Positions 20,501-28,912 of a stretch of DNA of 59,269 bases are shown in pieces. This DNA comes from an uncultured Opitutales bacterium (GTDB lineage Bacteria > Verrucomicrobiota > Verrucomicrobiia > Opitutales > Intestinicryptomonadaceae). Within the stretch, counting starts at the first letter, position 1. Every line of letters begins with the position of its first letter. The position numbers were made by a program, and so were the translations under genes. The notes below the pieces were generated by a model, which saw only the letters and a program-made list of their open reading frames with translations, was not told the origin of the DNA and made no database searches. The stretch is taken from positions 1 through 59,269 of the forward strand of contig CALXLX010000037.1 of NCBI GenBank assembly GCA_944389315.1. The letters run 5' to 3'.

Positions 20501-21270
20501 ACGAGCTTGACGACGGCGAGGTGAAGGCCAAGGCCAAGCGCGACAGGGGCGAGCCCACCGAGGCGGACTTTGCCGCCATGGACTCCACGGATTTTTCCCT
20601 CGTCGAGGCCGAGGTTAAAGATTTGCGCGAGCGCATAGGCGCCATGGGGGCGGTAAATCTCGTAGCCATAGAGGAGTACGCCGAGCTGCGCGAGAGGTTC
20701 GATTTCCTCAAGGCGCAGAGCGAGGACTTGTGGAAGTCCAAGAACGAGCTGGTTTCCGCGATAGACGAGATAAACGCGACATCTCAAAAGATGTTCTCGG
20801 AGACTTTCGAGCAGATAAGAAAGAATTTCGAGTTCACGTTCCAAAAGATTTTCGGCGGCGGCACTGCGGATTTGAAGCTTGTCGAGAACGAGGATATTTT
20901 GGACAGCGGCATAGAGATAATAGCCCGCCCGCCGAGCACGGTTTTAAAGAGCCTGTCTTTGCTTTCCGGCGGCCAGCGCACGATGACGGCGGTATCTTTG
21001 CTCTTTGCCATATACATGGTCAAGCCCTCGCCGTTCTGCGTTCTCGACGAGCTCGACGCTCCGCTTGACGACGCCAACATAGGCCGCTATACCGACATGC
21101 TGCGCGAGTTTACAAGATACTCGCAGTTCCTTGTGATATCGCACAACAAGCATACGGTGTCGGTGGCTGATACCATATACGGCGTCACCCAGCAGGAGAG
21201 GGGCGTGACGAAGATGGTAAGCATGCGCTTCAACAAAGCCTCCTCGGAGGTCGAGGAAAGCGGCGAATAG
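17545..21270 (+). CDS. smc: Chromosome segregation ATPase SMC
   Basis: Condensin-type ATPase that organises and resolves the nucleoid. It is 1241 residues, a usual length. Walker A GPNGCGKS is at 31-38. A long coiled coil runs to about 490 and the hinge spans about 500-660 (FSEGVKAVLKG, YEQAFEVLMGSAIDAI). The returning coiled coil continues to about 1030. The signature LSGGQRTMTAVSLLFA is at about 1140-1155, and Walker B reads FCVLDELDAPLDD with D1168/E1169. No Shine-Dalgarno; a T-rich stretch precedes the ATG. No scpA or scpB is in the window. Followed by a terminator hairpin. Confidence 0.97.
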   Translation: MFLKQVTINGFKSFADKTSLVFPKGITCIVGPNGCGKSNIVDSIRWVLGEQSAKALRGGKMQDVIFQGTDKRKPLQMCSVSLLFSDCEGQLGTEFNEVEITRSVSRDGGSDYYINGKAARLKDIQRLFMDTGVGRVSYSFMVQGQIDQILSSNPGERRAIFEEAAGITRYKTQRKEALNKLALVDQNLARVTDRIGEIERQIGSLRRQASKALRYKRLSHRLRHLDLAFNAKSYSEQTASISSDERDFDARRTELLDFEKNLAVSEEELARLRSSRAQMSARLEQMRSAAAELRSMKEQAQMNGEFAQVRKRDLEQRSGQIDTELESLREQLESLEGRARGDEEVKQMQLDLVSGSDEIFRQQSEELAQIESSLAEAERGLSAFKQDLLVSEGSITRLRSRCTSLEVELKSFQVRHSTAADSIFQLKEETAVLGRKIQETEAALEAARERCAQAEADIYTAAENVNALRSAYRDKQSQIQELDRTLASKSARLSLLNDFHERMEGFSEGVKAVLKGRVSEFIDPGKTFVVSQCADVESGYEQAFEVLMGSAIDAISMPEGGNLGGAIGAIKEKSLGKACIQLDMPQDASYDFQGSLPNGIRKVADCIKASAQADAGIAKLLEKLTEGCYFCDDISAFVDFARGSAGGGFKFLLAVSKDGDMFSSRGFVYVSSGEKADTESSFILRAGEIKRLKQETEADNARLTELNEEAMRINESLNAAEEESERKKEMLAEYKREISSIGAQIGALRNSEAEKNLELEKKSAVVSEMENSRFEAEDKLKSAVSELEAAERTVAEGKSGIEAREGAIAELRRQKDAKYSVLSETRLDLADKRARLQSLERGIGAIMEQQSETRVLIEKREAEKAAIAAQTAELDAQCLKDREQSERLAAELAQSLSKIEDSRGALAECEKGVEEFEQSINAERERHRVLSAACNEIEVRLTKLKSRRDYISERIRGEYDCDISSVDWKVELWKSDEEFEVKVNLDELDDGEVKAKAKRDRGEPTEADFAAMDSTDFSLVEAEVKDLRERIGAMGAVNLVAIEEYAELRERFDFLKAQSEDLWKSKNELVSAIDEINATSQKMFSETFEQIRKNFEFTFQKIFGGGTADLKLVENEDILDSGIEIIARPPSTVLKSLSLLSGGQRTMTAVSLLFAIYMVKPSPFCVLDELDAPLDDANIGRYTDMLREFTRYSQFLVISHNKHTVSVADTIYGVTQQERGVTKMVSMRFNKASSEVEESGE

Positions 21271-21305
21271 TACTCTTTTCTCCGCGCGGCGCCAGGATTT
21301 CCCCA

Positions 21306-21338
21306 TGCGTTTTGCGTTTACGCGCAAGGCGCATTTTT
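21306..21338 (+). terminator. Rho-independent terminator after smc
   Basis: An 11-bp stem (21306-21316 with 21323-21333, two G-U pairs) has a 6-base loop and is followed by five T. Confidence 0.75.
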
Positions 21339-21552
21339 ATTGGCGCTTTTTGCGCAGCCGGCTATTTGAAAGCCGCTCATTTCCGGGGCGGGGCTTGAGA
21401 TCTGCTATCGGTTGTCCCTTCCCCAAAGGGCCTTTGCCTTCAAATACCGCTTAAGAAGGAGTATTTTTTTACAGCAAATAGTTTTCCCTGCGCGTTGAGG
21501 CAAAGTTCCCGCGCGGATATTATGCGCAAGGAGGATTTTTATGACGCTCTTG

Positions 21553-22332
21553 CTACTCGCAGCGGAATTCCGAGCTTAGGCCCTCGAAGGGCGAGACTAT
21601 CTCTATTGCGTCTTGCAAAGCATCCGGCAGGGTGCTTAGAAGCCCTTCTATCTTAGAGAGGCTGTTGCACTCGCGCGAGACATGCGCAAGGTAGATCTTG
21701 CGCACTTTTGCCGGGTCGAGAGTGGTTATCAGATTCAGCGCGTCCTCGTTGGACAGATGCCCCTGCGAGCCTTTTATGCGGCTTTTGAGCCTGTACGGCC
21801 TGTCGGAGGCGTCGAGCATCTGGGGGCAGAAATTGCTCTCGAGAACGAGCACGTCTGCCTGCCTGGCCATGCTCGCGGCAAGAGTTGTCACCTTGCCCAA
21901 ATCCGTAAGCCATACGGCGTGCAGGCAGCCGGCGCAAAATGAGTATCCGACGGCGTCGGAAGTGTCGTGCGGAATTGAGAATGGGTTTACCCTCATTCCC
22001 ATAAAGTCGAATATGTCCCCCGTCCTAAAGCATTTCCAATTAAGCTGCTTTGTGCGCGGAACAGAAGACTTTATCGCCTCGGCCGTGGGGATATTCGCGT
22101 ATATTTCTATGTCCGGATATTTGTAGAAGCTTTGCAGGCCCTTGCAGTGGTCGCTATGCTCGTGCGTTATGAACACCGCTTTGAGGTCCGATACCTTCAT
22201 GCGCCTGTCTGCAAGAAATTTCTCCAGCCTTCTTATGCCGATCCCCGCGTCTATAAGCGCGCAGACGCCGTTGAAATTAAAAAATGCGCAGTTGCCCGCG
22301 CTGGAACTTTCTATAACTTGAAATTCAAACAT
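21553..22332 (-). CDS. Metallo-beta-lactamase-fold hydrolase, YycJ/WalJ-like
   Basis: A 259-residue cytosolic MBL-fold protein. Metal motif HEHSDH at 57-62, downstream ligands in HDTSD, TDLG and AHVS, and the N-terminal SSSAGNC resemble the YycJ/WalJ branch. Members of that branch are suspected nucleases linked to cell wall or DNA metabolism. No WalK/WalR genes are near. It is the last gene of the TPR-exbB-exbD operon, starting 10 bases after the preceding stop. Biochemical activity is not deducible. Confidence 0.8.
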   Translation of the reverse strand: MFEFQVIESSSAGNCAFFNFNGVCALIDAGIGIRRLEKFLADRRMKVSDLKAVFITHEHSDHCKGLQSFYKYPDIEIYANIPTAEAIKSSVPRTKQLNWKCFRTGDIFDFMGMRVNPFSIPHDTSDAVGYSFCAGCLHAVWLTDLGKVTTLAASMARQADVLVLESNFCPQMLDASDRPYRLKSRIKGSQGHLSNEDALNLITTLDPAKVRKIYLAHVSRECNSLSKIEGLLSTLPDALQDAIEIVSPFEGLSSEFRCE

Positions 22333-22342
22333 ACTTTCAAGC

Positions 22343-23089
22343 CTACCTTGTGAAAACTATTTTGTAATGGCCGCCCGGCAGAGCCCTCACTTGCGGGTTG
22401 TTTGCCGTTGCCTTAGAGAGGATGGCGTCCGTCCTGTCAGAGTCGGATCTCTTGGTGAGGGTGGGGGTTGGGCGTCCCCCCAAGGGGCTTTTTGAAAGCA
22501 TAAATTCCACCGACGACCAGAGGGAATCCTGCGGCAAACCGCCTATGTCCATCTGAAAGTCTTTCACGGTTTTCCCGCTGAACATGTCTATTATCCTGAC
22601 TCCCACTGCCGACGGCTTGGCTTCTCCCCGGGCTGCGTCGACCGAGCCAAGCCCCCTGAAGAAGCCTTTTGAACTTATGTCCATTGCGGCGTCCTTGACG
22701 CTGTCCAAAGGGGCTTCGTCTGCGGGCCTCGGTGTGAAGTCCGTCTTGTCCGAATCTTCCGCGGACTCCAGCGAAGCGGAAAATACCCCGCCGAACTCGT
22801 CCGTCGCCGAAAGCCTCTCAACGCCCCTTCTGTAGTTCCACCGTGTGGGAAGAAACATTGGGGTATAGTCTGATAGATCTCCCTCGGAAAACCCTCCGTT
22901 TGCCTCCTTGGAAAAATCCATCTTGAAAAACGCCTCCTCCTGCGGGGCGAATGAAGGTATGTCGGCATCGGGGAATAGCGCCAAAGCTACGACGATAACC
23001 GCCGCGCCCAATCCGGCCGCAAAAAAATTCGGGCGCATCCTGAAAGGGGAGTTCCTCTGCGGATCCTTCTCTGGAAGGGGCGTCTCCAT
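22343..23089 (-). CDS. TonB-position membrane-anchored periplasmic protein, no TonB domain recognised
   Basis: A 248-residue protein starting METPLPEKD one base after the exbD stop. A short cytosolic N terminus, one membrane helix (about residues 20-40, FFAAGLGAAVIVVALALF) and a long periplasmic region give the TonB topology. The place after exbB-exbD is also that of TonB. However, there is no proline-rich rod, and the C terminus (ALPGGHYKIVFTR) does not show the usual YP-x-A(R/K) TonB core. It could be a highly divergent TonB or a different ExbBD effector. Two short sequences (SAVGVRIIDMFSGKTVKDF, LWSSVEFMLSKSPLGG) look the most conserved. Confidence 0.65.
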   Translation of the reverse strand: METPLPEKDPQRNSPFRMRPNFFAAGLGAAVIVVALALFPDADIPSFAPQEEAFFKMDFSKEANGGFSEGDLSDYTPMFLPTRWNYRRGVERLSATDEFGGVFSASLESAEDSDKTDFTPRPADEAPLDSVKDAAMDISSKGFFRGLGSVDAARGEAKPSAVGVRIIDMFSGKTVKDFQMDIGGLPQDSLWSSVEFMLSKSPLGGRPTPTLTKRSDSDRTDAILSKATANNPQVRALPGGHYKIVFTR

Positions 23090-23090
23090 G

Positions 23091-23570
23091 TCAGTATTCC
23101 GAAGGTTTCGCGGCCATTTGCGCCCGCTCAAACCCGGCTTCTTTTGCGAGCTGGCAGACTCTCAGAAACGTCTGCGCGTCCACGGACTTGTCCATCTTTA
23201 CAAGCAGGGTGCCGTGCCCCTTAAAACTCTTCATAGCCTGCTCGAAAGTCTCCACGGAATATATGTGCCCCTGAAAAATTATCATGGATTTTCCCCTTAT
23301 GTTGAGCACGCTGACATACTCGTCCACCGTCACGCCCGGCAGAGGCTTTCCCGGCGCCGTTTCCGGAAGTTTCAAAGCCTCCTCGGAGGTTTCCGGAGCA
23401 GATAAATCCACTCCAAAACCAGGCGCGGTTATGAATCCGGAACCGAGGAGCGTGAACATTAACGCTATGAGAAGAACGTCGAAAAGCGGGGCGAACTCGA
23501 GCCCCACGTCCAACTTTTTGGGAAGGACGAGCCTGACTGCCTTGAAATTTCCCGTTCCCGACGAGCTCAT
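23091..23570 (-). CDS. ExbD/TolR-type proton channel subunit
   Basis: A 159-residue protein with a short cytosolic start, one membrane helix containing the functional Asp (D31 in FAPLFDVLLIALMF), and a periplasmic ExbD domain (SVLNIRGKSMIIFQGHIY, LLVKMDKSVDAQTFLRVCQLAKEAGF split over the domain). It overlaps exbB by four bases (ATGA), indicating translational coupling. Uses proton motive force with the ExbB partner to energise a periplasm-spanning protein, probably the product at 22343. Confidence 0.88.
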   Translation of the reverse strand: MSSSGTGNFKAVRLVLPKKLDVGLEFAPLFDVLLIALMFTLLGSGFITAPGFGVDLSAPETSEEALKLPETAPGKPLPGVTVDEYVSVLNIRGKSMIIFQGHIYSVETFEQAMKSFKGHGTLLVKMDKSVDAQTFLRVCQLAKEAGFERAQMAAKPSEY

Positions 23571-24238
23571 TTTAAGTCCTCCGTGGGCGTGCCTCCGTTT
23601 ATCTTGAGGTTTTCGTCTTCGGGCATGCCGTCGGCTATGAATAGAAGTATGGAGTTGGCTGCAAGCTGCATGTCGTAGACTATCGCCTTCAGGCGGCTGT
23701 TGAGAAAGCTGTAGGCAAGCATTGCTGCTATGAATATCATTAGCCCGGCCGCGCTGGATATGAGCGCGCTATAAACCTCTTCGGAGAACATCGCCGCAGT
23801 TGCGTAAGAGCCGCTTTTGCTCATCTGGTAGAACACCTCGAGAAGGGATAGCACCGTCCCCATCAGCCCCAGATAGGGCGCGGTCTTGGCTATGAGCGCC
23901 ATGCTCGATATGCGCCTCTCAAGGAGGGGGATTTCCGCGTTGCTCTGGGCCAACACCGCCTGCCTCATGACGTCGAAAGGCTTTTCCGAATTCAGCAGCG
24001 CGGTTTTTACCACCCGCGGTATTGCTCCAGGAGTCTCGTCGCAAATCGTCAGCGCCTCGAGCAGCCTGCGCTTTTTAAGCGCCGTCTTTATGCCCGATAC
24101 AAACTCCTCGGCCCTTATCTGGCCCTTGTGGAGAAAAAACAGCCTCTCGAGAAATATTATGACGCCGACGAGCGCAAGCGCTATCAGCGGAAACATCATG
24201 GGACCGCCCAGGTCGAATATGTGGAGGAATTTTTCCAT
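23567..24238 (-). CDS. MotA/TolQ/ExbB proton channel protein
   Basis: A 223-residue inner-membrane protein with three predicted helices: about 15-35, 120-145 with APYLGLMGTVLSLLEVF, and 160-185. This is the ExbB/TolQ layout. The TVLSLLEVF motif gives the channel-lining Thr/Ser. It is placed between the TPR gene (gap 3 bases) and exbD (4-base overlap). ExbB versus TolQ cannot be separated by sequence alone; the absence of tolA and pal, and the separation from the TolB-like gene at 54162, argue for an Exb-type assignment. Confidence 0.88.
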   Translation of the reverse strand: MEKFLHIFDLGGPMMFPLIALALVGVIIFLERLFFLHKGQIRAEEFVSGIKTALKKRRLLEALTICDETPGAIPRVVKTALLNSEKPFDVMRQAVLAQSNAEIPLLERRISSMALIAKTAPYLGLMGTVLSLLEVFYQMSKSGSYATAAMFSEEVYSALISSAAGLMIFIAAMLAYSFLNSRLKAIVYDMQLAANSILLFIADGMPEDENLKINGGTPTEDLK

Positions 24239-24241
24239 GTC

Positions 24242-26857
24242 TTATTTGCCTTCCAAGCCTAATTTTTTGCGGGCAATTTGTTCTCCCGCAAGTTTCCTGT
24301 CTATTATGGTTTTGTACGCGGCGCGGGCGTCCGATTCCATCCCGAGTTTTTCGAGGTTCTTCGCCAGCTCGAGCATTGCCCTGCCAAGCCAGTATTTCCC
24401 GAGCTTTCCGGAGTTGCCCGACCTGTCGGACAGCTCTTTTGAGGCTAACAGCCATATCTCAGCCGCCTCCCGGTTGCGCCCGAGCCTCGACATGGCAAAC
24501 CCCCACTTGAAAGCCGCTTCCGCCCGCGCCTCAAATGGGATATTAGCCAGCGTGTAAAGACGTTCAAAAGTTGCGGCTGCGTCCAGCTCCCTGTCCGGAT
24601 AGGCCAGCAGGCTGTCGCCCATGCCCATCCATGCCGAGTAAATCTCCGGATGCCCCGAATGTGTATTGATAAGGTCCGAATATATCGCGCGGGCGTCCGG
24701 AAAACGGTTCATCATCCTGAGTATGTCTCCCTGCGCCATGCGCGCGTAGAAAAGCCTCGGATCGGAAGGATAGTCTTTGCACAGCCTGTCGAGCAGAACG
24801 AGAGCCTCCTTGAAATCCCTCTCGGAACCCGACATCTTCAGGTATTGAGCCGCCTCGAAAAGCGCAAGCGGAGCCCTTTCGCTCTGCGGGAACGCGTCCG
24901 CAAGGGCCTTGCACAGCTTTGCCGCCTCCGTGTACTCTCCGGCCTGCGAAAGGCCTGCGGCCTGCATTAGGGATGATATCTGGGCCGCCGCGGTAAAGGG
25001 ATATTTGCCGCGGATGTAATCGAAGGTTTCAAAGGCGCCTCCTACACCGGTCGTCCTGCCCGATTCGGACAGCGAATTTGCCTTTATAAGAAGCGCGGCG
25101 GCGGCAATCTCGTCGAGCGTATCCCCGCCGTCGGGCTCTTTGGCCTGCGACTCTATCTCCCCGACAAGCTTGTCCGCAAGAACTATCGCGTCTCCAAAAC
25201 GTCCCTCGGCATTTGCAAGTTTGGCCTGCAGCCATTGCATCTTGAACCTTAAAACCGGATTCAATCCGCCCCGTGTCTGGCCCGTGGATAAAATCTTGCC
25301 GACACGCTTGGACGCGTCGACTATGCGCCCCGACGAACGCATCGCATTTAGCAACGCCCATTCGGAATTCCATATCTCGTCGGGCTTTATCAGCGGGTTT
25401 GTATATGCCTTGTCTATTATCTTCTCCGCGCTGTCCAGTCTGCCGAGCTTCAACATGGACTCCGCCGCCCTGTTCAGGGCCATGCCCTGCGAATCCTCCG
25501 GCAGCCCCTCCTTCAGTAGCGCCTCGTATATCTTCACGGCGCTCTCGTAGTCTTTGTCTCCGAGAAAGTAGCAGTCCGCGGCCATCATCTTCGCCCTTGC
25601 CTCGTCTTCGGGGGAGTCCTCCAGTGAGGCTATGTTAAGCAGATAATTCGCGGCGAGCCTGAATTTTGCGGGAGAGTCGCCCCTCTCGGAAAAAGCAGAC
25701 CACGTCAGTATCCTAAGAGCCTCCTTCTTGGATTGTGAGGCCGGATAATCCTTGAGCAGTTCGTTAGCGTATTTCGACGCAGATGAAATATCCTGCTTCT
25801 TGACGGCCAGAAATGCGAGCTCTATAAGTATCTTGTCCCTGACAAGCTGGGAGCCGTTCTTCAAGACGTCCGAGAGCGCCGCCTCGAGAGAATCTGCATT
25901 GCCTCTAAAGTTCGCCTTGAGCAGCCTTATGGAATAGTCGAGAATCTCAGGCGATTTCGTGGAGTACATCAGCGTCTTTAAAACCTGGTTGCTCCTCTCC
26001 GGCAGGTCCCTGAGTATCATCGCCTTGAGCAGGTTGAAATCGTCGGAGTCCTCCTGCGACAAAAGCGGGAGATTTAGCTGGTCGTCTATCAGCTCCAAGG
26101 CGTCGTCCCTCTTGCCGAGCCTGTTCAGCACAACCGCGTACTGCTTCGCGAAGTTTACCCCCTGCGGAGTCCCCAAATACAACGAGGTCTTTGTCTTTAG
26201 GCTCTCCGCCAGATCCTCCAGATTCTCGTCCGTGAGGCCTTCTGAAAACCTGCTTATGCTCATCGCCAGAGCGCTGTCAGCCTTCGCCGAGACGCTCGAA
26301 GCCTCCTGCATGGATTTCTCGAAATTCTTCCGCGCGCTTTCAAATTTGCTCCTCGCGTAAAATATATAGCCGCGCGCCAGATAATACCACGACTGCATCT
26401 CCTTTGAAAGATTTGAGGGCAACACCTTCTCTATGTTGCGTTCGGCCTCGTCCGGATTATCCAACCCCACATAAACGAGGGTTCGCTGGAGGTTTACGTC
26501 GTCGTCTTCCTCCTTAGGATCGGCCTTCTGCATAACTGGCAGCGCCTCCTCGAACCGCCCCTGGGATATCAGCGCCGCGGACAGTATCTTGCAAATCTGC
26601 CTCTCCGCGTCCTTCGACAATTCTACATTGTCCAACGCCTGCCTGCTTATCATTTCCGCAAGCGCGCTCATGCCCGATTCGAGCGCGAATTTTGACACCC
26701 TCACGAGCGATTCCGAATCTTTGTCCGGCGTTGATTTCTGCTCTGTCGAAAACGGTATCTCTCCCGTCTCCTGCCCTTGGGATGCGCACACGCAAACCGC
26801 TGCGGCCGCAAAAATTGCGGCCACGGCTCTCAACTTTGCGCCAATGCTCCTAAACAT
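24242..26857 (-). CDS. Secreted tetratricopeptide-repeat protein, head of the exbBD operon
   Basis: An 871-residue protein with a signal peptide (cleavage near CVCAS-QG, about residue 28), then almost entirely paired helices of TPR/Sel-like type from 40 to 860. Examples of repeat units are ALDNVELSKDAERQICKILS, EALPVMQKA, EKNLEKLGMESDARAAYKT and EAAEIWLLASKEL. No catalytic domain. Such periplasmic TPR proteins upstream of ExbBD are typical of Planctomycetota/Verrucomicrobiota-type operons and may scaffold envelope complexes. Predicted to be transcribed from a promoter whose start lies within two bases of the ATG. Confidence 0.82.
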   Translation of the reverse strand: MFRSIGAKLRAVAAIFAAAAVCVCASQGQETGEIPFSTEQKSTPDKDSESLVRVSKFALESGMSALAEMISRQALDNVELSKDAERQICKILSAALISQGRFEEALPVMQKADPKEEDDDVNLQRTLVYVGLDNPDEAERNIEKVLPSNLSKEMQSWYYLARGYIFYARSKFESARKNFEKSMQEASSVSAKADSALAMSISRFSEGLTDENLEDLAESLKTKTSLYLGTPQGVNFAKQYAVVLNRLGKRDDALELIDDQLNLPLLSQEDSDDFNLLKAMILRDLPERSNQVLKTLMYSTKSPEILDYSIRLLKANFRGNADSLEAALSDVLKNGSQLVRDKILIELAFLAVKKQDISSASKYANELLKDYPASQSKKEALRILTWSAFSERGDSPAKFRLAANYLLNIASLEDSPEDEARAKMMAADCYFLGDKDYESAVKIYEALLKEGLPEDSQGMALNRAAESMLKLGRLDSAEKIIDKAYTNPLIKPDEIWNSEWALLNAMRSSGRIVDASKRVGKILSTGQTRGGLNPVLRFKMQWLQAKLANAEGRFGDAIVLADKLVGEIESQAKEPDGGDTLDEIAAAALLIKANSLSESGRTTGVGGAFETFDYIRGKYPFTAAAQISSLMQAAGLSQAGEYTEAAKLCKALADAFPQSERAPLALFEAAQYLKMSGSERDFKEALVLLDRLCKDYPSDPRLFYARMAQGDILRMMNRFPDARAIYSDLINTHSGHPEIYSAWMGMGDSLLAYPDRELDAAATFERLYTLANIPFEARAEAAFKWGFAMSRLGRNREAAEIWLLASKELSDRSGNSGKLGKYWLGRAMLELAKNLEKLGMESDARAAYKTIIDRKLAGEQIARKKLGLEGK

Positions 26858-26865
26858 ACTTGAAA

Positions 26866-26894
26866 TTTATCTTTCATAGACCGTTTTTTTGCAA
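26866..26894 (-). promoter_or_regulatory. Promoter for the TPR-exbBD operon, near-leaderless
   Basis: On the minus strand, TTGCAA at 26894-26889, a 17-base spacer, then GATAAA at 26871-26866. The expected start lies one or two bases before the ATG at 26857. Confidence 0.35.
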
Positions 26895-26981
26895 CAATGT
26901 TTTTGTTTTTGCCTTATTTTTGCGCGCATTTTCTCCTCCGGAAGCCCATCTTGATATTCATGCCCCTTCCTCGCCAAGTTT

Positions 26982-27023
26982 GGCCTAAAAAAAGCCCCGG
27001 GCCTTTTTTTAGGCCGGGGCTTT
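26982..27023 (-). terminator. aspS terminator with two overlapping alternative hairpins
   Basis: On the minus strand, a GC-rich stem (27023-27012 with 27001-26991, one bulge) is followed by a T7 run, a classic terminator for aspS. A second perfect 13-bp palindrome, 26982-26994 with 27003-27015, shares its strands and cannot form at the same time. Confidence 0.85.
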
Positions 27024-27072
27024 CCCTTAAAATATGTATCCCGCCGGAGGGGGAGGAAAATCCATGCGCGCT

Positions 27073-28872
27073 TTATTTTGCCGCCGCGTCCACTTCGTTT
27101 ACGGATATGAACAGGTCCTTAAGCTGCTTTTCCGTGACGGGGCAGGGGCTCTGCGCCATGAGATCCTGGCCTTTCTGCGTCTTGGGGAAGGCGATGATGT
27201 CGCGTATGCTCGGGCGGTTTGTAAGTATGCTTACAAGCCTGTCGAGGCCGAGCGCTATTCCACCGTGAGGCGGCGCGCCGAACTTGAAGGCCTTCAGCAT
27301 GTACCCGAACCTGCTCTCCACAACGTCCGCGGGAATCTTCAGCACGTCCTTGAACACCTTCTCCTGCAGCGCGGGATTGTGTATTCTTATTGAACCTCCG
27401 CCCAGCTCCACGCCGTTTAATACTATGTCGTAATGCTGCCCGCGCACGACTGTCGGATTCGTATCCAGCAGGGGGATATCCTCCTCTACGGGAGACGTAA
27501 ACGGATGGTGGGTGGAAACGTATCTGCCGGCTTCCTCGTCGTAAGTCATGAGGGGGAAATCCACAACCCAGAGGAAACGGAAATCGTCCGCCGGTATGTC
27601 GAGCTTTCCGCGGGCCGTAAGAAGCTTTGCCGCCTCGAGGCGTATCCTGCCGAGTATCGCGCAGGCCTGCTCCCATTTTGACGCCGCAAAGAATACGATG
27701 TCCCCGTCCTCTATATTCAGGCGCTTTTTGAGCTCGTCCTGCTCCGCCTGCGAGAGGAATTTAAGTATGGGGCTTTTCCAAGCGCCGTTTTCGGCCTTTA
27801 TGAACGCCAAGCCCTTGGCGCCGAGAGTCCTTGCGAAGTCCTCGAGGTTCTTAAGCTCGCCCTGAGTTATGTCGGCCAAGCCCTTGGCGTTTATCGCCTT
27901 CACTGCGCCGTCCTGGCTGTTGGCGACAGACGCAAACACCTTGAAGGAGCTCTCCTTGAACGTTTCGGTGAAATCCTCTATGAGCATCTCGAAACGCATG
28001 TCAGGCTTGTCCACGCCGTACTTGTCCATAGCCTCCCTGAAGGGCATTCTCAAAAACGGCGTTTTGATGTCCATGCCGAGGGTGTCCTTCCAGACCTTCT
28101 TGAGCATGTTTTCTATCAGCGAGTACATGTCCTCGCGCTCCACAAAGCTCAGCTCTATGTCTATCTGGGTAAATTCGGGCTGCCTGTCCGCCCTCAAGTC
28201 TTCGTCGCGGAAGCACTTTGCAAGCTGGTAGTAGCGCTCTATCCCCGCGACCATGAGCATCTGCTTGTACTGCTGGGGAGACTGGTTGAGCGCATAAAAC
28301 TGCCCCGGATTCAGGCGGCTGGGTACGAGGAACTCCCTCGCCCCTTCGGGAGTGCTCTTGAAAAGCACCGGAGTCTCTACCTCCGTGAAATCCTGGCTGT
28401 CCAGATAGTCCCTTACAGCCTTTGCCGCCTTGTGGCGCATGCGCATAAGCTTTATGTTGCGCGGACGGCGCAAGTCCAGATAACGGTATTGGAGCCTTAG
28501 ATCCTCGTTTACTTTGTCGGCCTTGTCGTCGTCGAGAGGGAAGGGGAGCACGTCGCAGATGTTGTGTATGGTCATCTTCGTGCAGTCCAGCTCAACCTCG
28601 CCGGTCGCAAGGGATTCGTTGACTGTACCCTCCTCGCGCTTCCTGACCTCGCCGCCAACCTGTATGACGCTTTCGTCGCGCAGCTTTTGCGCCGCCGCAT
28701 AGACGTCGGCATTTTCCGGGTGGAATACGACTTGCGTTATTCCGTCCCTGTCGCGCAGGTCCACGAAAATCACTCCGCCGTGGTCTCTGACGGAATTTAC
28801 CCAGCCTATGAGAGTTGCTTGAGAGCCTATGTCCGAAGCCCTCAGTTGATTGCATGTGTGCGTTCTCTTCAT
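27073..28872 (-). CDS. aspS: Aspartyl-tRNA synthetase, bacterial type
   Basis: Class II synthetase charging tRNA-Asp (or tRNA-Asx if non-discriminating). From ATG 28872 it is 599 residues beginning MKRTHTCNQLRAS, the usual bacterial start; an upstream in-frame codon at 28893 is unlikely. An OB-fold anticodon domain comes first. Motif 2 is YYQLAKCFRDEDLRADRQPEFTQ (split at about 205-230), and the inserted GAD domain lies at about 290-410. Motif 3 is GIALGLDRLVSIL near 535. Follows the PFK gene by 62 bases, which contain a strong hairpin. Confidence 0.97.
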   Translation of the reverse strand: MKRTHTCNQLRASDIGSQATLIGWVNSVRDHGGVIFVDLRDRDGITQVVFHPENADVYAAAQKLRDESVIQVGGEVRKREEGTVNESLATGEVELDCTKMTIHNICDVLPFPLDDDKADKVNEDLRLQYRYLDLRRPRNIKLMRMRHKAAKAVRDYLDSQDFTEVETPVLFKSTPEGAREFLVPSRLNPGQFYALNQSPQQYKQMLMVAGIERYYQLAKCFRDEDLRADRQPEFTQIDIELSFVEREDMYSLIENMLKKVWKDTLGMDIKTPFLRMPFREAMDKYGVDKPDMRFEMLIEDFTETFKESSFKVFASVANSQDGAVKAINAKGLADITQGELKNLEDFARTLGAKGLAFIKAENGAWKSPILKFLSQAEQDELKKRLNIEDGDIVFFAASKWEQACAILGRIRLEAAKLLTARGKLDIPADDFRFLWVVDFPLMTYDEEAGRYVSTHHPFTSPVEEDIPLLDTNPTVVRGQHYDIVLNGVELGGGSIRIHNPALQEKVFKDVLKIPADVVESRFGYMLKAFKFGAPPHGGIALGLDRLVSILTNRPSIRDIIAFPKTQKGQDLMAQSPCPVTEKQLKDLFISVNEVDAAAK

Positions 28873-28887
28873 TTTTACAAACTGAAT

Positions 28888-28912
28888 CGGCATTCGGTTT
28901 TTCCGAACGCCG
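28888..28912 (-). promoter_or_regulatory. Leader hairpin between PFK and aspS
   Basis: A 10-bp stem (28888-28897 with 28903-28912, one G-U on the minus strand) with a 5-base A loop ends 15 bases before the aspS ATG. On the minus strand an A-run precedes it and no T-run follows, so it is not a normal terminator for PFK. On the plus strand a T8 run follows. A role in aspS translation is possible. Confidence 0.4.

Noticed and set aside
22343..23089. Naming this gene tonB
   Set aside because: Topology and position fit, but no proline-rich region or TonB C-terminal motif could be seen.
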